A stretch of DNA of 64,000 nt from Turritopsis dohrnii (GCA_027922465.2 BQMF02000201.1:620001-684000); one strand, 5' to 3'. Shown: positions 1 to 12,202, counted from the first letter of the stretch. Translations and numbers: made by a program. The notes: generated by a model from the sequence alone, not told the origin.

Positions 1-2980
1 TCTTTCTTCTGATCCAGGTGATGGTAATGCTGTATTCAGTTTTTCTTTTCTCACTAATGAGTTCGGCTAATCGGTTGAAGAATTTCTTTGCCTCTCTCCC
101 CATACCTCCAGTACAAGAAAGTACCAAAGGAGTGAAACTTCCGTGCTCTACTTCCATTATCCTTTCGTTGTAGTGTTTCTTCTTTTCGCGCTCATTTATT
201 TCATATGACTTTTGAGGGACGAGTTTAGAGTACCGAGCAGCTGTTGGGTTGAATACCCTTATGTCGAAAAATGCCACTTGTCCTCTCTCCCAAAATCCTC
301 TGCCACTTACATCACATCTTGCTTCATTCGTACAAATTGTTGTTGGTTTCAAATTTTCTCCTGTTAATGGTTGCAGCATGGGTTCGATGGTTACGCCTTT
401 GCACACCTCGTCTAATAGGATGGCTGTTAAGTTCCGAATCTCGTTATGGCGCAGTGACACGAATCCGCCCTTCTTACATGAGAGTGCATGTGATATAGTG
501 AATTTCGTTCCGCATTCGCATGTCTCGGGTATTCGTGATAATTTCCATCCATACCTTATTGCAAGTAGGTCGTAGAATTTGCGTTTTGAGAGGTAATATC
601 CTTCTGATTCAGTCGGTAGTGTAGTAAGCCAAAGCAATGCACCGTCTTCGCGATTTAGATCATTCAGACGCTTTTGCTCATCATTCATCGATTTTCTAAT
701 GCTTTCTAACTTCATTTCGTTTCTCTTTATTCGTTCTTTTTGAACTTCATTTTTTGCTTTTTTGTTGCTTATGATTTCCCCACCAAAAGATGCTATTTGA
801 TTTTTTATGAGGTTAACAAGCGCTTCTGTAATTTTCTTTGAATTTTCATATTCATAATTGCAATCCTCGGAGAAGATACGTATACCTAGTCCACCAAGTT
901 TGGCAGGTAATGAGATGAGCTCACGTTCTAATGCTGAGCATTTGTGACCTCCAAGAATTGCTGGTAAGAATAAGTTGTGAACTGCTGCATCTACCTCAGA
1001 GAGTTGAGTCGCTATGTTTGGGATTGTCCTCATGATGTATGTGAGCTTTGACTGCATACCCGTCACATAACATGAATAGGCGGCTTGTGGTTCATATTTG
1101 GCGATTTCTGTTAGTGTGCTAAGACAGTCTAGCCATTCTTTGATTTTTCTTTCAACAAACGTTCTTTTAAAGTCTTCAGAGCCAATAACCGCCCCCAAGT
1201 GCCTTTGACCATCGGTGGTGATATTTACCTTTGTATTTCCAAATATCTGCTTTGCACTGACCAAATGCTGATCTTTCACAATTAAAAAACACTTATGTTC
1301 TTGGGGATGGTACCCAAACTTTGGACCTATTTTGTTTAGATGTATCCACCATGCGAAAATTGATTTTATATTTCCAGCTGCTGACAGATCGTCTGCATAA
1401 CCTGCTGATTTAACATTTTCATCTTCATTCGTTACTGCTTCTAGGAGAAGGAGGATTAGGGGTATTATGGCTATTGCATAAATGGCCATTGATGCAGGAT
1501 CTCCTTGCGTTGTACCCTCCTCGGAAAGAATTTCTTTCCCACCGATCACAAACAGTCTTGAAGGATTTAGATAACAATTTGTTACGAAGATTGAGAGACT
1601 TGGACATACGACTTGGATGTTATGTAGAAAAACGCTTCTGTTAACTGTGTTGAAGGCGTTTGCTGCATCAATCATTAGTACAGCTTCAGCTTCCTCTGTA
1701 TGGTATATTTCTTGCATTGCGTGGACAGCAGCCTCACAGCCTCCATCATGACCTCCACATGTTTGTAGGGGACCAACTGACTTAATGATGTCCTCTTTTA
1801 ATGTTGACACTACAATTTTTCCAATTATTCGACGTAGTACTTCACCGACACCTATTGGTCGTATTCCAGGGTTCTTATCAAGTGGAATAAGACGACTTGC
1901 TAGCAAGGCATCAAGGTATGGAGCTTCTTCATCTGTGCACAATCTTTTTGTTACCTCTGCAATACTTGTACATAGGTCTGATGAGCTTTTTCCAAAACTG
2001 TTAGACGTTAGGATTCTACGCCAGCCGTCTCCATCCATTCCTGATGGTCCTGCACCTCCTTTAGTTTTACATATTGCACTCCTAACGGAATCTGCGTTAA
2101 TGCTTTCAAATCTTATTGGGTGCGCCTTTCTCACAGTATCTGGCAGTAGCACTGAAGAAGAGCTTGCTGATGCTTTAGGATGTTTTTGTTTCAGCATTTG
2201 TATTGTTTCGTCATTAAGTGGGACAACTCCATTTTTCATGTTATTTGTTAGTAATTTCATTGCACCGTTGACATTTCCTTTCTTCATATATGTAACGAAT
2301 TTTTTTGAGATATTTTTGATAGATTTTGGCAGTGTATTAGTTGAGAACGAGTTTTGGATTGTTGTACCTTCGTCCAGAAGTTGAATGATGTTTCCTTCTT
2401 CCCAAAGTGCTCGCCTTCTCTCTAGAGCCTTCAGGTGATCACGTGCCTTACTGTCTTTTGATGGTTTTTGAAGCAGTAGACTCGGCATGACCATTATAGC
2501 TTTGAAAACAATACTTTTTAATGGCGAATCATTCAACCATTCATTTAACAATCTGGTGTGCTCGTCAATGAACCATTTTCCAGCGTTACCCGTGGGTAAC
2601 ATGAAGATATTTTTTCGCCAATATACTATCGTTTCATATGCAATATTTATCATTTCCTCAAATTTCATTTGGTCATATTTTCCCCACATATACGATGGAA
2701 TGAATGGTGGTTTGGGATCTGGTGGCTCAACGGGGTATTCTCTCGTCAAGTTGTCGTGTACTATACATGTTTTGGTAATCGTTCGTCGTGGAGAAGCCAC
2801 TGCATCTGTCTTTTCCACCGTTGACGTCAATGGATTGGTTTCACGTTTTTGCAAATTTTTCAGTTTACATTTTCTTTCATGATTAGTTTTTCCACTTTTT
2901 GATCCTAGTTTTCGATCACATATGTTACATTGCAGATCTGGTCGATTTGATGTTTGCGACATTAAAGTCATTTTTGCCAT
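1..2980 (-). CDS. zinc-finger LINE-like reverse transcriptase, C-terminus beyond window
   Basis: Read on the minus strand this is one open frame from ATG at 2980 to the left edge (about 990 codons, incomplete at its C-terminus). Seen: a CxxC...HxxxxC zinc finger just after the start (CNICDRKLG...NHERKC); a reverse transcriptase core with VLMIDAANAFNTVNR, EGTTQGDP and the catalytic YADD (about 1379-1410); then a Cys/His patch (HALSCKKGGF) and a segment ARCDVSGRGFWERGQVAFFD followed by IRVFNP. Family knowledge: LINE-type reverse transcriptases copy their RNA by target-primed reverse transcription. The absence of an N-terminal APE domain plus a D...FFD segment after the RT suggests a restriction-like endonuclease as in R2-type LINEs; that is inference. 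The frame continues upstream of 2980 without an obvious stop, so an earlier start is possible. No frameshift was seen, so it may be a young copy. Confidence 0.85.
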   Translation of the reverse strand, partial: MAKMTLMSQTSNRPDLQCNICDRKLGSKSGKTNHERKCKLKNLQKRETNPLTSTVEKTDAVASPRRTITKTCIVHDNLTREYPVEPPDPKPPFIPSYMWGKYDQMKFEEMINIAYETIVYWRKNIFMLPTGNAGKWFIDEHTRLLNEWLNDSPLKSIVFKAIMVMPSLLLQKPSKDSKARDHLKALERRRALWEEGNIIQLLDEGTTIQNSFSTNTLPKSIKNISKKFVTYMKKGNVNGAMKLLTNNMKNGVVPLNDETIQMLKQKHPKASASSSSVLLPDTVRKAHPIRFESINADSVRSAICKTKGGAGPSGMDGDGWRRILTSNSFGKSSSDLCTSIAEVTKRLCTDEEAPYLDALLASRLIPLDKNPGIRPIGVGEVLRRIIGKIVVSTLKEDIIKSVGPLQTCGGHDGGCEAAVHAMQEIYHTEEAEAVLMIDAANAFNTVNRSVFLHNIQVVCPSLSIFVTNCYLNPSRLFVIGGKEILSEEGTTQGDPASMAIYAIAIIPLILLLLEAVTNEDENVKSAGYADDLSAAGNIKSIFAWWIHLNKIGPKFGYHPQEHKCFLIVKDQHLVSAKQIFGNTKVNITTDGQRHLGAVIGSEDFKRTFVERKIKEWLDCLSTLTEIAKYEPQAAYSCYVTGMQSKLTYIMRTIPNIATQLSEVDAAVHNLFLPAILGGHKCSALERELISLPAKLGGLGIRIFSEDCNYEYENSKKITEALVNLIKNQIASFGGEIISNKKAKNEVQKERIKRNEMKLESIRKSMNDEQKRLNDLNREDGALLWLTTLPTESEGYYLSKRKFYDLLAIRYGWKLSRIPETCECGTKFTISHALSCKKGGFVSLRHNEIRNLTAILLDEVCKGVTIEPMLQPLTGENLKPTTICTNEARCDVSGRGFWERGQVAFFDIRVFNPTAARYSKLVPQKSYEINEREKKKHYNERIMEVEHGSFTPLVLSCTGGMGREAKKFFNRLAELISEKRKTEYSITITWIRRK

Positions 2981-3542
2981 TTGATTCAAAATTCTCTTCA
3001 CAGACTGCCTTCTTGTTTCCGGGACATGAAGGACATGAATGAAGGAGGATAAACGTTGAAAACGTCGATAGACGGCCGACAGGATGAATAAATGATAATG
3101 TGTTAAAAAAATAAATTCCTTTGAACAAGATTGTCTTTCCTTTTTCTTCTTTTTCAGCCTTTGATTACGGTAGATTTAATACTTGCACTAAACGCTGGGA
3201 AAAGTAGAAGTTCAAGAGTCTGAATTTTTCCGACCAAATTTAAGGCCCAATTTCTCCTACCTCACCTTTGGTCGAAACTTAAGAGCTCGTTTGCTTCTAC
3301 AAAGATTCCTCAGCCGTTCCCAATTCTTTTCAATTTTATCTTCACTCCTTCGGTGAAAAAATTTCTTAAGTATTGAGCCAATTCTGTATCAGGATTTCCG
3401 GAGCGAATAATCAGCGTACATCCGCCATTTTCCGTAACCGTGACTCATAGATTTGCGTTTTTGTATTTTCATGCGTTTACATTGGTACTCTAAAATCATA
3501 CTCAAAATCCACGAGCCTCAAAAAACTTTTGGGTGAGATCTT
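2981..3542. other. spacer upstream of the reverse transcriptase
   Basis: No convincing gene. The part next to 2980 may be the 5' leader of the retroelement, since its frame stays open for a short way. Nothing recognisable lies between about 3150 and 3540. Confidence 0.4.
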
Positions 3543-3962
3543 CTACGTCTTCTTCACTCTCGGGAAGTTTATCATAGCACCAAGTTCTTCAACAATAGTT
3601 TTTGAAACTTTTCGAATAATGATTGAGACTGATGCTCTAGATATTCCAAAAGCATTGGCTGTCTTTCTATACCTTCCTTCATCACTGATGTAATATAAAA
3701 AAGCAGCAACTTGTGTTTCTACAGAAATTGGCTGCCTCATTTGAGTAGATTCTTTTAATAAGAAGGGTCGAAGCATGTTGCAAAGTTCCATGAAGCAATT
3801 CTCTGACATCCTCAAGTTCTCTTTCCAATCAGAAGAAGGAACAGAACCGTTCATGAAATTGTTCCACCACGCTAATGTTCGGCCAGTTTTCATCCAGCAA
3901 CTACGTGGCTGCCTTTTTTTATTCACTGACTTTGCTCGTTTGTTCTCCATCAAAGAAAGCAA
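3543..3962 (-). pseudogene. HARBI1-like (PIF/Harbinger) transposase fragment
   Basis: A 139-residue reading frame resembling the N-terminal third of HARBI1/ALP1-like nucleases: RSCWMKTG near the start, WWNNFMNG, LRMSENCFMELCNMLRPFLL, then PISVETQVAAFLYYISDEG and a helix-turn-helix-like stretch YRKTANAFGISRASVSIIIR. In intact family members (usually 350-400 residues) a DDE nuclease domain follows; none is seen here, so the copy is truncated. The PIF/Harbinger family cuts and pastes DNA with 3-bp TWA target duplications. No TIRs were found around it. It is distinct from the Harbinger fragments at 37.7-38.4 and 62.4-63.8 kb. Confidence 0.7.
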
Positions 3963-3978
3963 TCGTTTATTTGTTTAT

Positions 3979-4026
3979 AATAATAATAATAATAATAATA
4001 ATCATAATAATAATAACAATAATAAC
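3979..4026. repeat. (AAT)n microsatellite
   Basis: Imperfect AAT trinucleotide run interrupted by CAT and AAC units, just upstream of the HARBI1-like fragment. Confidence 0.9.
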
Positions 4027-4600
4027 GGTTTATATTTCAGTTCCAAAGTTTTACATTTGGCTAATTCTACTGAAATAGCGAAAGACTAGTGTATGTGCAC
4101 GATCATAAATTAAACATTAGAAAAGTAACATTTGCTAATAAACATATACTTCAGAAACAAGAACAAGAAGGTTGAGAAGACAAGGGTCAAAAATGAAAAA
4201 TGAAGACAGGCGTATGACGTAAATTTGAACGATGTTGAGAATTCTTGTCGTAACTATTGTGGTCGCCCTTTCGATGTATACGGAGACAAATTAGCCCTTA
4301 GCGTGAGAAATACATAAAGTACATAAAATATATGAAGAACAGAAAAAAAAAATCATATGGTCACTATAACCAGAGTCGTTAAAACAGAACCGCACTAAAT
4401 ATATTGGGAGGCATTATACTCATAAACGAGAAAAAGGTGGGTTGACTATAGGTTAGTGAATATTGTAGATAACCCAAAATTTAGGCTCAATGTTGAAATA
4501 GCGCAAAAACCTCGGTTAAATTGTGGAGCGAAAAAAAAAAACAAAAACAAAAAGAAAAAAAAAGAAAAAAAAAGAACAAGAAAAACAAAATGAAAGGCAA
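4027..4600. other. non-coding spacer with A-rich tract
   Basis: No gene seen. 4531-4580 is an A-rich stretch broken by C and G, at the 3' side of the minus-strand LINE fragment. On the LINE's own strand it reads as a T-rich tract, so it is not an ordinary poly(A) tail. Confidence 0.4.
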
Positions 4601-5266
4601 CTAAGAGACAGAGAGACATCTGGCAAGTGCTTTATCTAAAAAATATTTTTTGGTTAGTTTGCAGAACATTCCATAACTATGACAAGATCGACATTCAGCT
4701 GGCAGATCATTGAATATTTTGGCTGCTGTGTATTCGAACGTCGTTTGAACATTTGTTGAGCATTTGATCATATTGCCCATTTGGCCTGTTCTTGTACGAG
4801 TTTCCTTGGTCAGTTCCATAGGTAGGAATTTAGGCCAGTCTGGGCAGTTAATTGATTTCCATGCCAGTTTGGCAGTTGACCACGAGGAGCGTTCAACAGC
4901 AGGTAGCCAACGCAGGTTCACAGCATCAACGGTTTTCATGTACCTTCCACATACGTAACCAGCACTAGCATTGACCAGTTTCTGGAGACGTTTTTGCATG
5001 TAGGATGGAGCACTGTGAAACACCGCATTACCATAGTCAACTCGACTGAGAATTAATGTTTCGGCAAGCTGTTTTCTAACATTAAAATTAAATTGTCTGT
5101 TTCTCATAATCAAACACATCAGCATATAGTTCAAATTCGTAAAAGTACAAGCAGAAACAAAAATGTAAGAATAATATTGCAATAACTTTTTAAACGAATT
5201 CATGCTCTTCTTCTTAAGATTTTTCTTCTCATAGTGATCAGTGTTTCGCTTATAAACACTATTCAT
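4601..5266 (-). pseudogene. C-terminal fragment of a CR1/L2-like LINE reverse transcriptase
   Basis: A 221-residue frame whose middle matches the thumb/C-terminal region of jockey/CR1/L2-type LINE polymerases: RKQLAETLILSRVDYGNAVF, YMQKRLQKLVNASAGYV and VNLRWLPAVERSSW (the family pattern is a YCN motif, then LQ..QN.AAR, then LHWLPV..R). The catalytic palm with its xADD box is missing, so this is a 5'-truncated or decayed copy. It ends against the first Helitron of the array. It differs from the reverse transcriptase at 1-2980. Confidence 0.75.
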
Positions 5267-5271
5267 CTTAT

Positions 5272-5593
5272 CTTATTATAATAATCCGCGATTGTGCATC
5301 CCACTTTTATTTTAGAGAGTGATATATTTAACTAAATTTTACGTAGGATTTCCTATATTGGCCGCGTAAAGCCACGTAGAGGCGAGAATGCTTTTTTCTC
5401 AGTAATGACGTCAGATTCTACTGAATCATTGATTTGACGTCAGTTTTTTTTATCAGTACATACAACGACGTTTATACGCTTCCACACGGGATTTGAATAA
5501 AAGGATCATTTTCGAAATAAAAGCCGGTAAGAAATGTTTTACCTCAAATGCATGTTGATCGTTGGCGGCGTGCGACGACGCCTTGGCGTCTAG
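5272..5593 (+). mobile_element. non-autonomous Helitron 1 (type a 3' end)
   Basis: Starts after an A with TCTTATTATAATAATCCGCG and ends in a GC-rich hairpin (GGCGGCG...CGACGCC, one mismatch) followed by TTGGCGTCTAG before a T. These are the Helitron hallmarks: A|TC start, 3' hairpin, CTAG|T end, no TIR and no target duplication. 322 bp, no coding capacity. The 5' block ACTTTTATTTTAGAGAGTG recurs in nearly every element of the array. Confidence 0.75.
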
Positions 5594-5892
5594 TCTTATT
5601 ATAATAATCCGGGATTGTGCATCCCACTTTTATTTTAGAGAGTGATATATTTAACTAAATTTTACGTAGGATTTCCTATATTGGCCGCGTAAAACCACGT
5701 AGTAATGACGTCAGATTCTACTGAATCATTGATTTGACGTCAAATTTTTTATCAGTACATACAACAACGTTTATACGCTTCCACACGGGATTTGAATAAA
5801 AGGATCATTTTCGAAATAAAAGCCGGTAAGAAATGTTTTACCTCAAATGCATGTTGATCGTTGGCGGCGTGCGACGACGCCTTGGCGTCTAG
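5594..5892 (+). mobile_element. non-autonomous Helitron 2 (type a 3' end)
   Basis: A near-identical copy of the preceding element, joined to it directly at CTAG|TC. It lacks a short internal stretch near 5700 (the GAGGCGAGAATG block of element 1). It ends in the same hairpin and CTAG. Confidence 0.75.
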
Positions 5893-6428
5893 TCTTATTA
5901 TAATAATCCGCGATTGTGCATCCCACTTTTATTTTAGAGAGTGACATATTTGTTTTTTTTTCACGGTCAAATCCTTCTTATTTTTTCCCTTTTCGTCGTA
6001 AAACCACGCCAAAGCGAGAGCGATTTTTTTGATTAGTATATGCTCCTCCGTTTTGTTATTTTGGTTTGCGCAGTGGAAATCAGCCGAAAAACGTCTTTGG
6101 AGGAGTGCGAGCAATGCAACGTCTTCGTTCGAAATTTGTCAACGATCATTTCGTGAGCAAGAAACTTCGCGAAGAAGACGGGTTTCTTTTTGTAATGGTT
6201 ATATTTTTCACCGCAATTTACATCAGTGCATACAGTATAATGTAGAATAAAGGGTCCAACGTGCCAACTAAAGCTGAGGCTCGTGTGTTTTTATAAAATT
6301 GTTCTTATAAAAAAATGCGTGTATATACCTTTAGTAATTAGCTATAAACAACAGCACTTTGACTAAAAACAAGAACAGACGAGGCCGTAGAAACGCATGA
6401 ACGTGTTCCGTACGAAAATTGACACTTG
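5893..6428 (+). mobile_element. Helitron 3, 5' portion of the long type
   Basis: Begins TCTTATTATAATAATCCGCG and follows the long elements (7172 and 15463) through the GTGGAAATCAGCCGAAAAACG block and on to about 6210. It then diverges and has no recognisable hairpin/CTAG end before the next 5' end at 6429. Probably a 3'-deleted copy. Confidence 0.55.
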
Positions 6429-7171
6429 TCTACTTATACAGTAGACTCTCTCTAACTCGAACCTCGAAGGGGAAAACAAAATCGTTCGAATTATGGAGAG
6501 TTCGAGTTATAGAGAGTGATTTTGCTAGGTTTCACCTTGAAGGGACCTAATGATTCAGTTCGAATTATGGAGAGTTCGAGTGATGGAAAGTCGAATTATA
6601 GAGAGTCCACTGTACTAATCCGCGTGCGTGTGCAACACATTTAACTTAGAGAGTGTTTTGTTTTTGTTTTTTTAATGGTCAAAATCTTCTTAATCGTGGT
6701 CATATAGCGGCAGTCTGACCACGCAAGACACATTCACGATTAGTATAATAGCACGTGGCATCATTTGACGTCAGTTTTTTTATGATCACGGGGAATCATT
6801 GCATTGCATCCCCAATCGAACGCGACGTTTTTGGGGAAATATCTCGAGAACCAATAGGGATAACTGACGTTTTTTGGGGTCAGCGATACGGGTGACGGGG
6901 TGACGCAACATTTGGGTCCAAATTTTATTTGGTACTGCGGATATGACGTCATTAAAATCTTTGATCGACGATATCTCTGCAACAGTTGATCGTAGCGAAA
7001 CGATCCCATACATTTTTTTGATCAGTTCTTCGAGCTCTACAACATCAGTACACTTTCCAGCCCAGATTCCGTAATTGAAATTTTCGTCACGGGGTTTTCA
7101 CACGGGAACGGGGGATTCTTGCACATCCGTTTCGAAATTAAAGCCGTAAAAAACTTTTACGCGAGATACTA
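6429..7171 (+). mobile_element. non-autonomous Helitron 4 (type c 3' end)
   Basis: Its 5' end TCTACTTATA is split by a 174-bp MITE at 6439-6612. The body has the GGGGAATCATTGCATTGC block and the GAGCTCTACAACAT block. The 3' end is the hairpin CGTAAAA-aac-TTTTACG followed by CGAGATACTA and directly by the next element's TC; the final G of CTAG is lost. Confidence 0.65.
6439..6612. mobile_element. 174-bp TA-flanked MITE (Tc1/mariner-pogo type)
   Basis: Terminal inverted repeats CAGTAGACTCTCTCTAACTCG and the inverse of CGAATTATAGAGAGTCCACTG, flanked by TA on both sides (6437-6438 and 6613-6614). The uninterrupted sequence TCTACTTATACTAATTCGCG at 22844 is the empty site, so the insertion can be placed exactly. 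Internal copies of GTTCGA...GAGAGT repeat the terminus motif. No coding capacity. Confidence 0.8.
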
Positions 7172-9065
7172 TCTTATTATACTAATTCGCAATTGTGTGT
7201 CACACTTTTATTTTAGAGAGTGATATATTTGTTTTTTTTGCACGGTCAAAACCTTCTTATTTTTTCCCTTTTCGTCGTAAAACCACGCAGCGGCGAAAGA
7301 CACTTTTTTTGATTTTCCGCGATTAGTATATGCTCCTCCGTTTTGTTATTTTTGGTATGCGCAGTGGAAATCAGCCGAAAAACGTCTTTGGAGGAGTGCG
7401 AGCAATGCAATTTCTTCGTTCGAAATTTGTCAACGATCATTTCGTGAGCAAGAAACTTCGCGAAGAAGACGTGTTTCTTTTTGTATACGAATATTTCAAT
7501 TTAAATTTGATTGTTTTAGGCAGCAAATCGACGAAAGAACTGACGAAGAAACACAGGTTTGTATGCACGAAGGTATTGTTATTATTATAAAACGTTTTAA
7601 TATCGTGTTTATTGCTAAACTTTTACTCTTATTAATAAAACAACACGGGTAGCAAGTGAGTTAGTTATTTGTTTACAATGAAAAATCATATTTAGATATA
7701 CAGAAGAAGTGCAGTGAAGTTTTTAAAAGATAAGCTGCAGAAAGATCGAACGATTAATAAAAGAACAGGCAGCAGCATGTGTGTAAGTGATTAGTTAGCA
7801 GGTAGCACACATGCGTAGGTGAGTTTTTGAACAGATGTTTGTTCTTTTTTATATATATAGGTTTTTTCAGATGAAAACCAAACGAAGAACGAGTGGAAGA
7901 AAGTCGTGCTGATTTTACGAATTTCTTTTTATAGTTATCAAATAGTTATGGGAGTGCAGCAGTACAGAAGTAGTGTAGATGAAGTTGAAGAAAGGATGAT
8001 GTTTATTTACATTGGTGAAAATGGTTTTACTTTTTTTCGGTGGAAAATTGTTTGGAAAAGATATAAAGTAATATACGTAAGTACATGAGTCAAACGGATT
8101 TAATAAATACAGCGTTAAAAGAGAATAAAAACAGAGTTAAAACGATCAGATCATAAAGATGCAGGTCCTACACGAGCAGTTACTGATTTGTTTTGGTAAC
8201 GAACTGTTCCTTATTTTATTTATTTCAAAATGGCTCCACAGTTATGAAGTTACGAAGAAAGCATTTTTATGTCTTTCACTGTATAAAAATGGTAGTGAAA
8301 TTGCAGTAGAAAACAAATAGAAAGTGTATGTTTACAATAGGAAAGTATGCTGGAAAGTTAATCGAGTGTTATTAATTTGTTTACAGGTATGAAATATAGA
8401 AAGTAAAAGAGTTTAGAAGTGTTTGATAATGGCTACAACAGAACATGATCAATATTGTTGTTTACTATCATGATGATGTGAATTGGTATTGAAAGGTAAA
8501 GTTAAAATAGTATCTATTTAGTTAAAACACAGTTAGTATTAGTGGATAAATAAAGGATAAGAGGGATGTTGTCTGTTGTGTTTTGAATTTTCCAGCGCAG
8601 AGGAGGAGCTTTGAACTGGAAATAAAAAATGGCTCCACGAATGTTTTCATATGTTAAAAATTTTTCACTAATTCTGTCATTACGTTTGTGTTTTTAATTA
8701 TTATTTTTAAGGTTAATATATTTTCAAAGTTTCTTTTACTTTGTTTTGTTTTTCTTTAGATTTCGTCATAGCATGATTAGGTTTTTTGTATGTTTTTTTA
8801 ATGTTTTCATCTGTTAAGTAGAAATGAGAGAAGAATGGATTGTGTAATTTAACCCTTTGGCGGTCTAGGGGGGTCAAATTGACCCCCCCCTGCTATTCCA
8901 GACGATTTTGAACTGAAATCGCGGGCTTTCCGGCTGAAATTTCGTATGTACAGTTTCAAAGTATCAGACAATCGATTAAAGCCGTTTTTTATTGGTTAAA
9001 GTTTGTTGTTGTGCTATTTCAAGACTTTAGAAAATTGAAAATTTTGAAAATAAACAAATTCAAAG

Positions 9066-12000
9066 ATGGCTTCCAACCAAGCAGTTAGGTTGACTACAGA
9101 GCAAGTTTTAGAAGCTATTCTCAACTCAGATGAGGATCAATCTGATCTTGAATCTCTCTCAGATGATTTTAGCAGTGATGATAGCTGTTTGGGAGATGTT
9201 ATAGATGAAGAGGGCAATGAAATAGACCTAAGTTCACTGCCAACCTTCGGTCAACACTGTCTTCCGGACCCATGTAATAGAGATAGCTTATTGATTGGCA
9301 ATGTAAGTACATATTTGTCTTGTGTAGTCTTTTATAACCCAACTACATTTGTAATTAAACAATTCTTCTCAATTTGTTCTAATAATGCATCAGTCAGTTT
9401 CTGCTCCTTGTGTAAATGTTTCAAATTTTTATTGCAGAATTCTGGAAATGAAACTATTCTCTTACATTTTACCTAGGTTGATATTGATGATGAATGTGAA
9501 GCTGAAAGTGATTCTGAGACCCAGGATGATAATGCAGAAGAACATGTTATTGCTTCCTCCTCCATTCCTGATTCCCAGTGCGATGTAGCTGGTCCAAGTA
9601 CCCGCGGTAAAGAAAAAGCAACCAAAAGCTACCCAAAACGAAAACGTAAACAAACCATCCCGATCATTGACTCAGACTTTGATGTGACTGATGATGAGTC
9701 CATACCAACACCAAGACACTATACAAGCCCTTGTGCTTCAAAACAAAGCCCTGCAAAACTTGGAAGCAAAACAAGGACATCATGCAAACCAACTAAAAAT
9801 GGCAAATCGAAAGTCAAAAATGTAACAAAAACGACGATAAAAAAAATAACAAGAAAAAAAATGTAACCGCTGAAACAACGAAACCAAACAAGAATGATGA
9901 AGCTAACAGACTTTGGAAGAATGTAGATGAAACATTCCTGCATCCAAATGCCAATACCCATTTTGTTGAGTATGTGGGTCTGAAAAGACCAGCATATCAA
10001 GCTGACTCACCATTGGAGTGTTTACGTTTATTTTTGACCGCGGAGGTACTCAATCAAATTGTGACGGAAACAAATCGGTATCGTGCCCAGCAGAATGCTG
10101 CAAAACCATCACCATTGCCATGGCATGATTTGACAGTAGAGGAGCTCTTGGCATTCTTTGCTATCATTCTAGCAATGGGGTTGATAAAATTACCAGAACT
10201 TGAGCTATACTGGCGTCGCAATTCAATTTTCGAAATGCATTGGTTCGGTTCTATTCTTACCATCCGGCGATTCAAACAAATTCTTAGATATCTTCACTTG
10301 AGTAATAACGAGGCTGACTTACCCCCTGGTGATCCACACCGTGATAAATTGTTCAAACTTGGAATGTTGCCATCAATTTTATCACAAAGTTTTTTTGCGA
10401 TGAATGCTCCGGCAAGACAACTTTCAATTGACGAGCAAATGATTGGAACTAAAGCCAGAATCTCATTCATCCTCTTTGTGAATCTCACAGTGGGTATTGC
10501 CTACAGTTTCAAATTTACACGGGAAAGTCTGCGGACGCTGTTGAACATGGTTTAGCATACCGGGTTGTGTTTGATCTTCTAAAAAACTATCTCAATAAAA
10601 ATTATGTTGTTTATTTTGAAAATTTTTACACCTCGTTCAAGCCAACCTCGAACCCAGGGTCTCTTGCCTTTTCGATATACGGATAGCGGCAAAGAAGACC
10701 CTGGCGAACGCTACCGAATTAACAAATTCTATTGGCTGAAAATATTACAACGACCGCAGGATTTTCGAGCAAAAAGAAGAAATCATCCGAGTTACTACTG
10801 AGGAAGATAAGAATTGGAGTCTAAAAATTTAATTATTCAAAATAACGTTATTTTAGCTATCATTTCAATTCAAAAAGCACTGGTATGGTGACATTATGTA
10901 TTTACAATGAGAAAGGCTAACAACAAAAAATTCTTAAAATAATCAACAAGTGAACAAGATAAATTTTCATGCTCTTTTGACTGATAAAACAGAAAAGTGA
11001 TGAATTATGGCAGTCTTTTTTAGAAGAACATAGTTTCTAAGGACTTTAATTGTAGGCTCACACACATGTGCTAAAATTTAAGAGCATAATTTAGAAATAT
11101 GAGGATGACCATCTTCAATCATTTCTGGGAGGAAAACATGAATTTTTTTTATGACACGATTTTTGAATATTATCAACAATAAAACTACAGAAATCACAAA
11201 TACATACAAATACATAGTTGAAACATTATTTATTAATCACAGATTGACCTATATTTCCATATTTAAATATCATAGAATTATTAAATTTATATAGCTAATT
11301 TCCATTCACTCAGATTCCTTATTAGAATTTAGTGGCTTCAGTTGATGAATATAAATCACAATGTTTCTGAAGCAAAATTGTTCAATATGTGGGTCTAAAC
11401 AAAACGTTGCAATCCAGAAATGAGATCAAAAGCTAAAACAAGCATGTGCACATACAAAGAATGAAAATGTAATCTAATTTTTACTTTACGGTATATCACA
11501 ATTTGTAGGATTTTCATAAAAAGGTATACATTGACTTAAGAATTCTAAATCTTAAGCTGTATATATATCGTTTAGCAAAATACATAAAAAGATAAAGGTA
11601 AATTTTACGCTTAACAACAATACAGCATTTACTCAAAACTAAACCATCTGCCATAATGGATTCAAGATCCCATGTAATGATTTAAAACTATTATACATCA
11701 CATAGCTTGGTTATAAAAATCCTGCATATTGTCAGAGAGAAGAATGGACTGACAAGAACGACTGAGACGATTTAAGGGAAGATAGCAATCTAAAAAGCAA
11801 TTTCCCTGAAATTTGAAATATCAGTATTCATACAGAATACCATCCTGTTTTCGATCACATAGTAACCTTGAAACTATCAACAAATTTCACTCAACATATG
11901 TTAAAATCTGGTTCAAATCCTGACAGGATCCTACACAAGATCCTACAAGAATTCATAATAAAAATACTTCTTTTTCAGCACACATAATAAGGGTAGTTAA

Positions 12001-12170
12001 CACATACAACAAACATCATTTTTAAGAATACTAATAAGTATATATTGACACTTGGCACTTGAGAAAGACTTCATAGGTTAAAGAAGTGTGAAAATTTTGT
12101 TGTGTTTTTCTGTCTTCATTTGTGACAAACGTATACTTGATAATAGATGAGTTTCTAAGTGACGTGATGT

Positions 12171-12202
<32 letters not shown>

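Noticed and set aside
249..575. 108-residue plus-strand frame
   Set aside because: Antisense to the C-terminal part of the reverse transcriptase.
1785..2384. 199-residue plus-strand frame
   Set aside because: It is antisense to the reverse transcriptase, which has recognisable motifs on the minus strand.
7330..7590. Conserved short frame shared by the long Helitrons (also at 15620-15928 and 18609-18887)
   Set aside because: The DNA is near-identical on both strands because the copies are recent. The frame ends differ between copies and no domain is visible, so shared ancestry explains it without coding.
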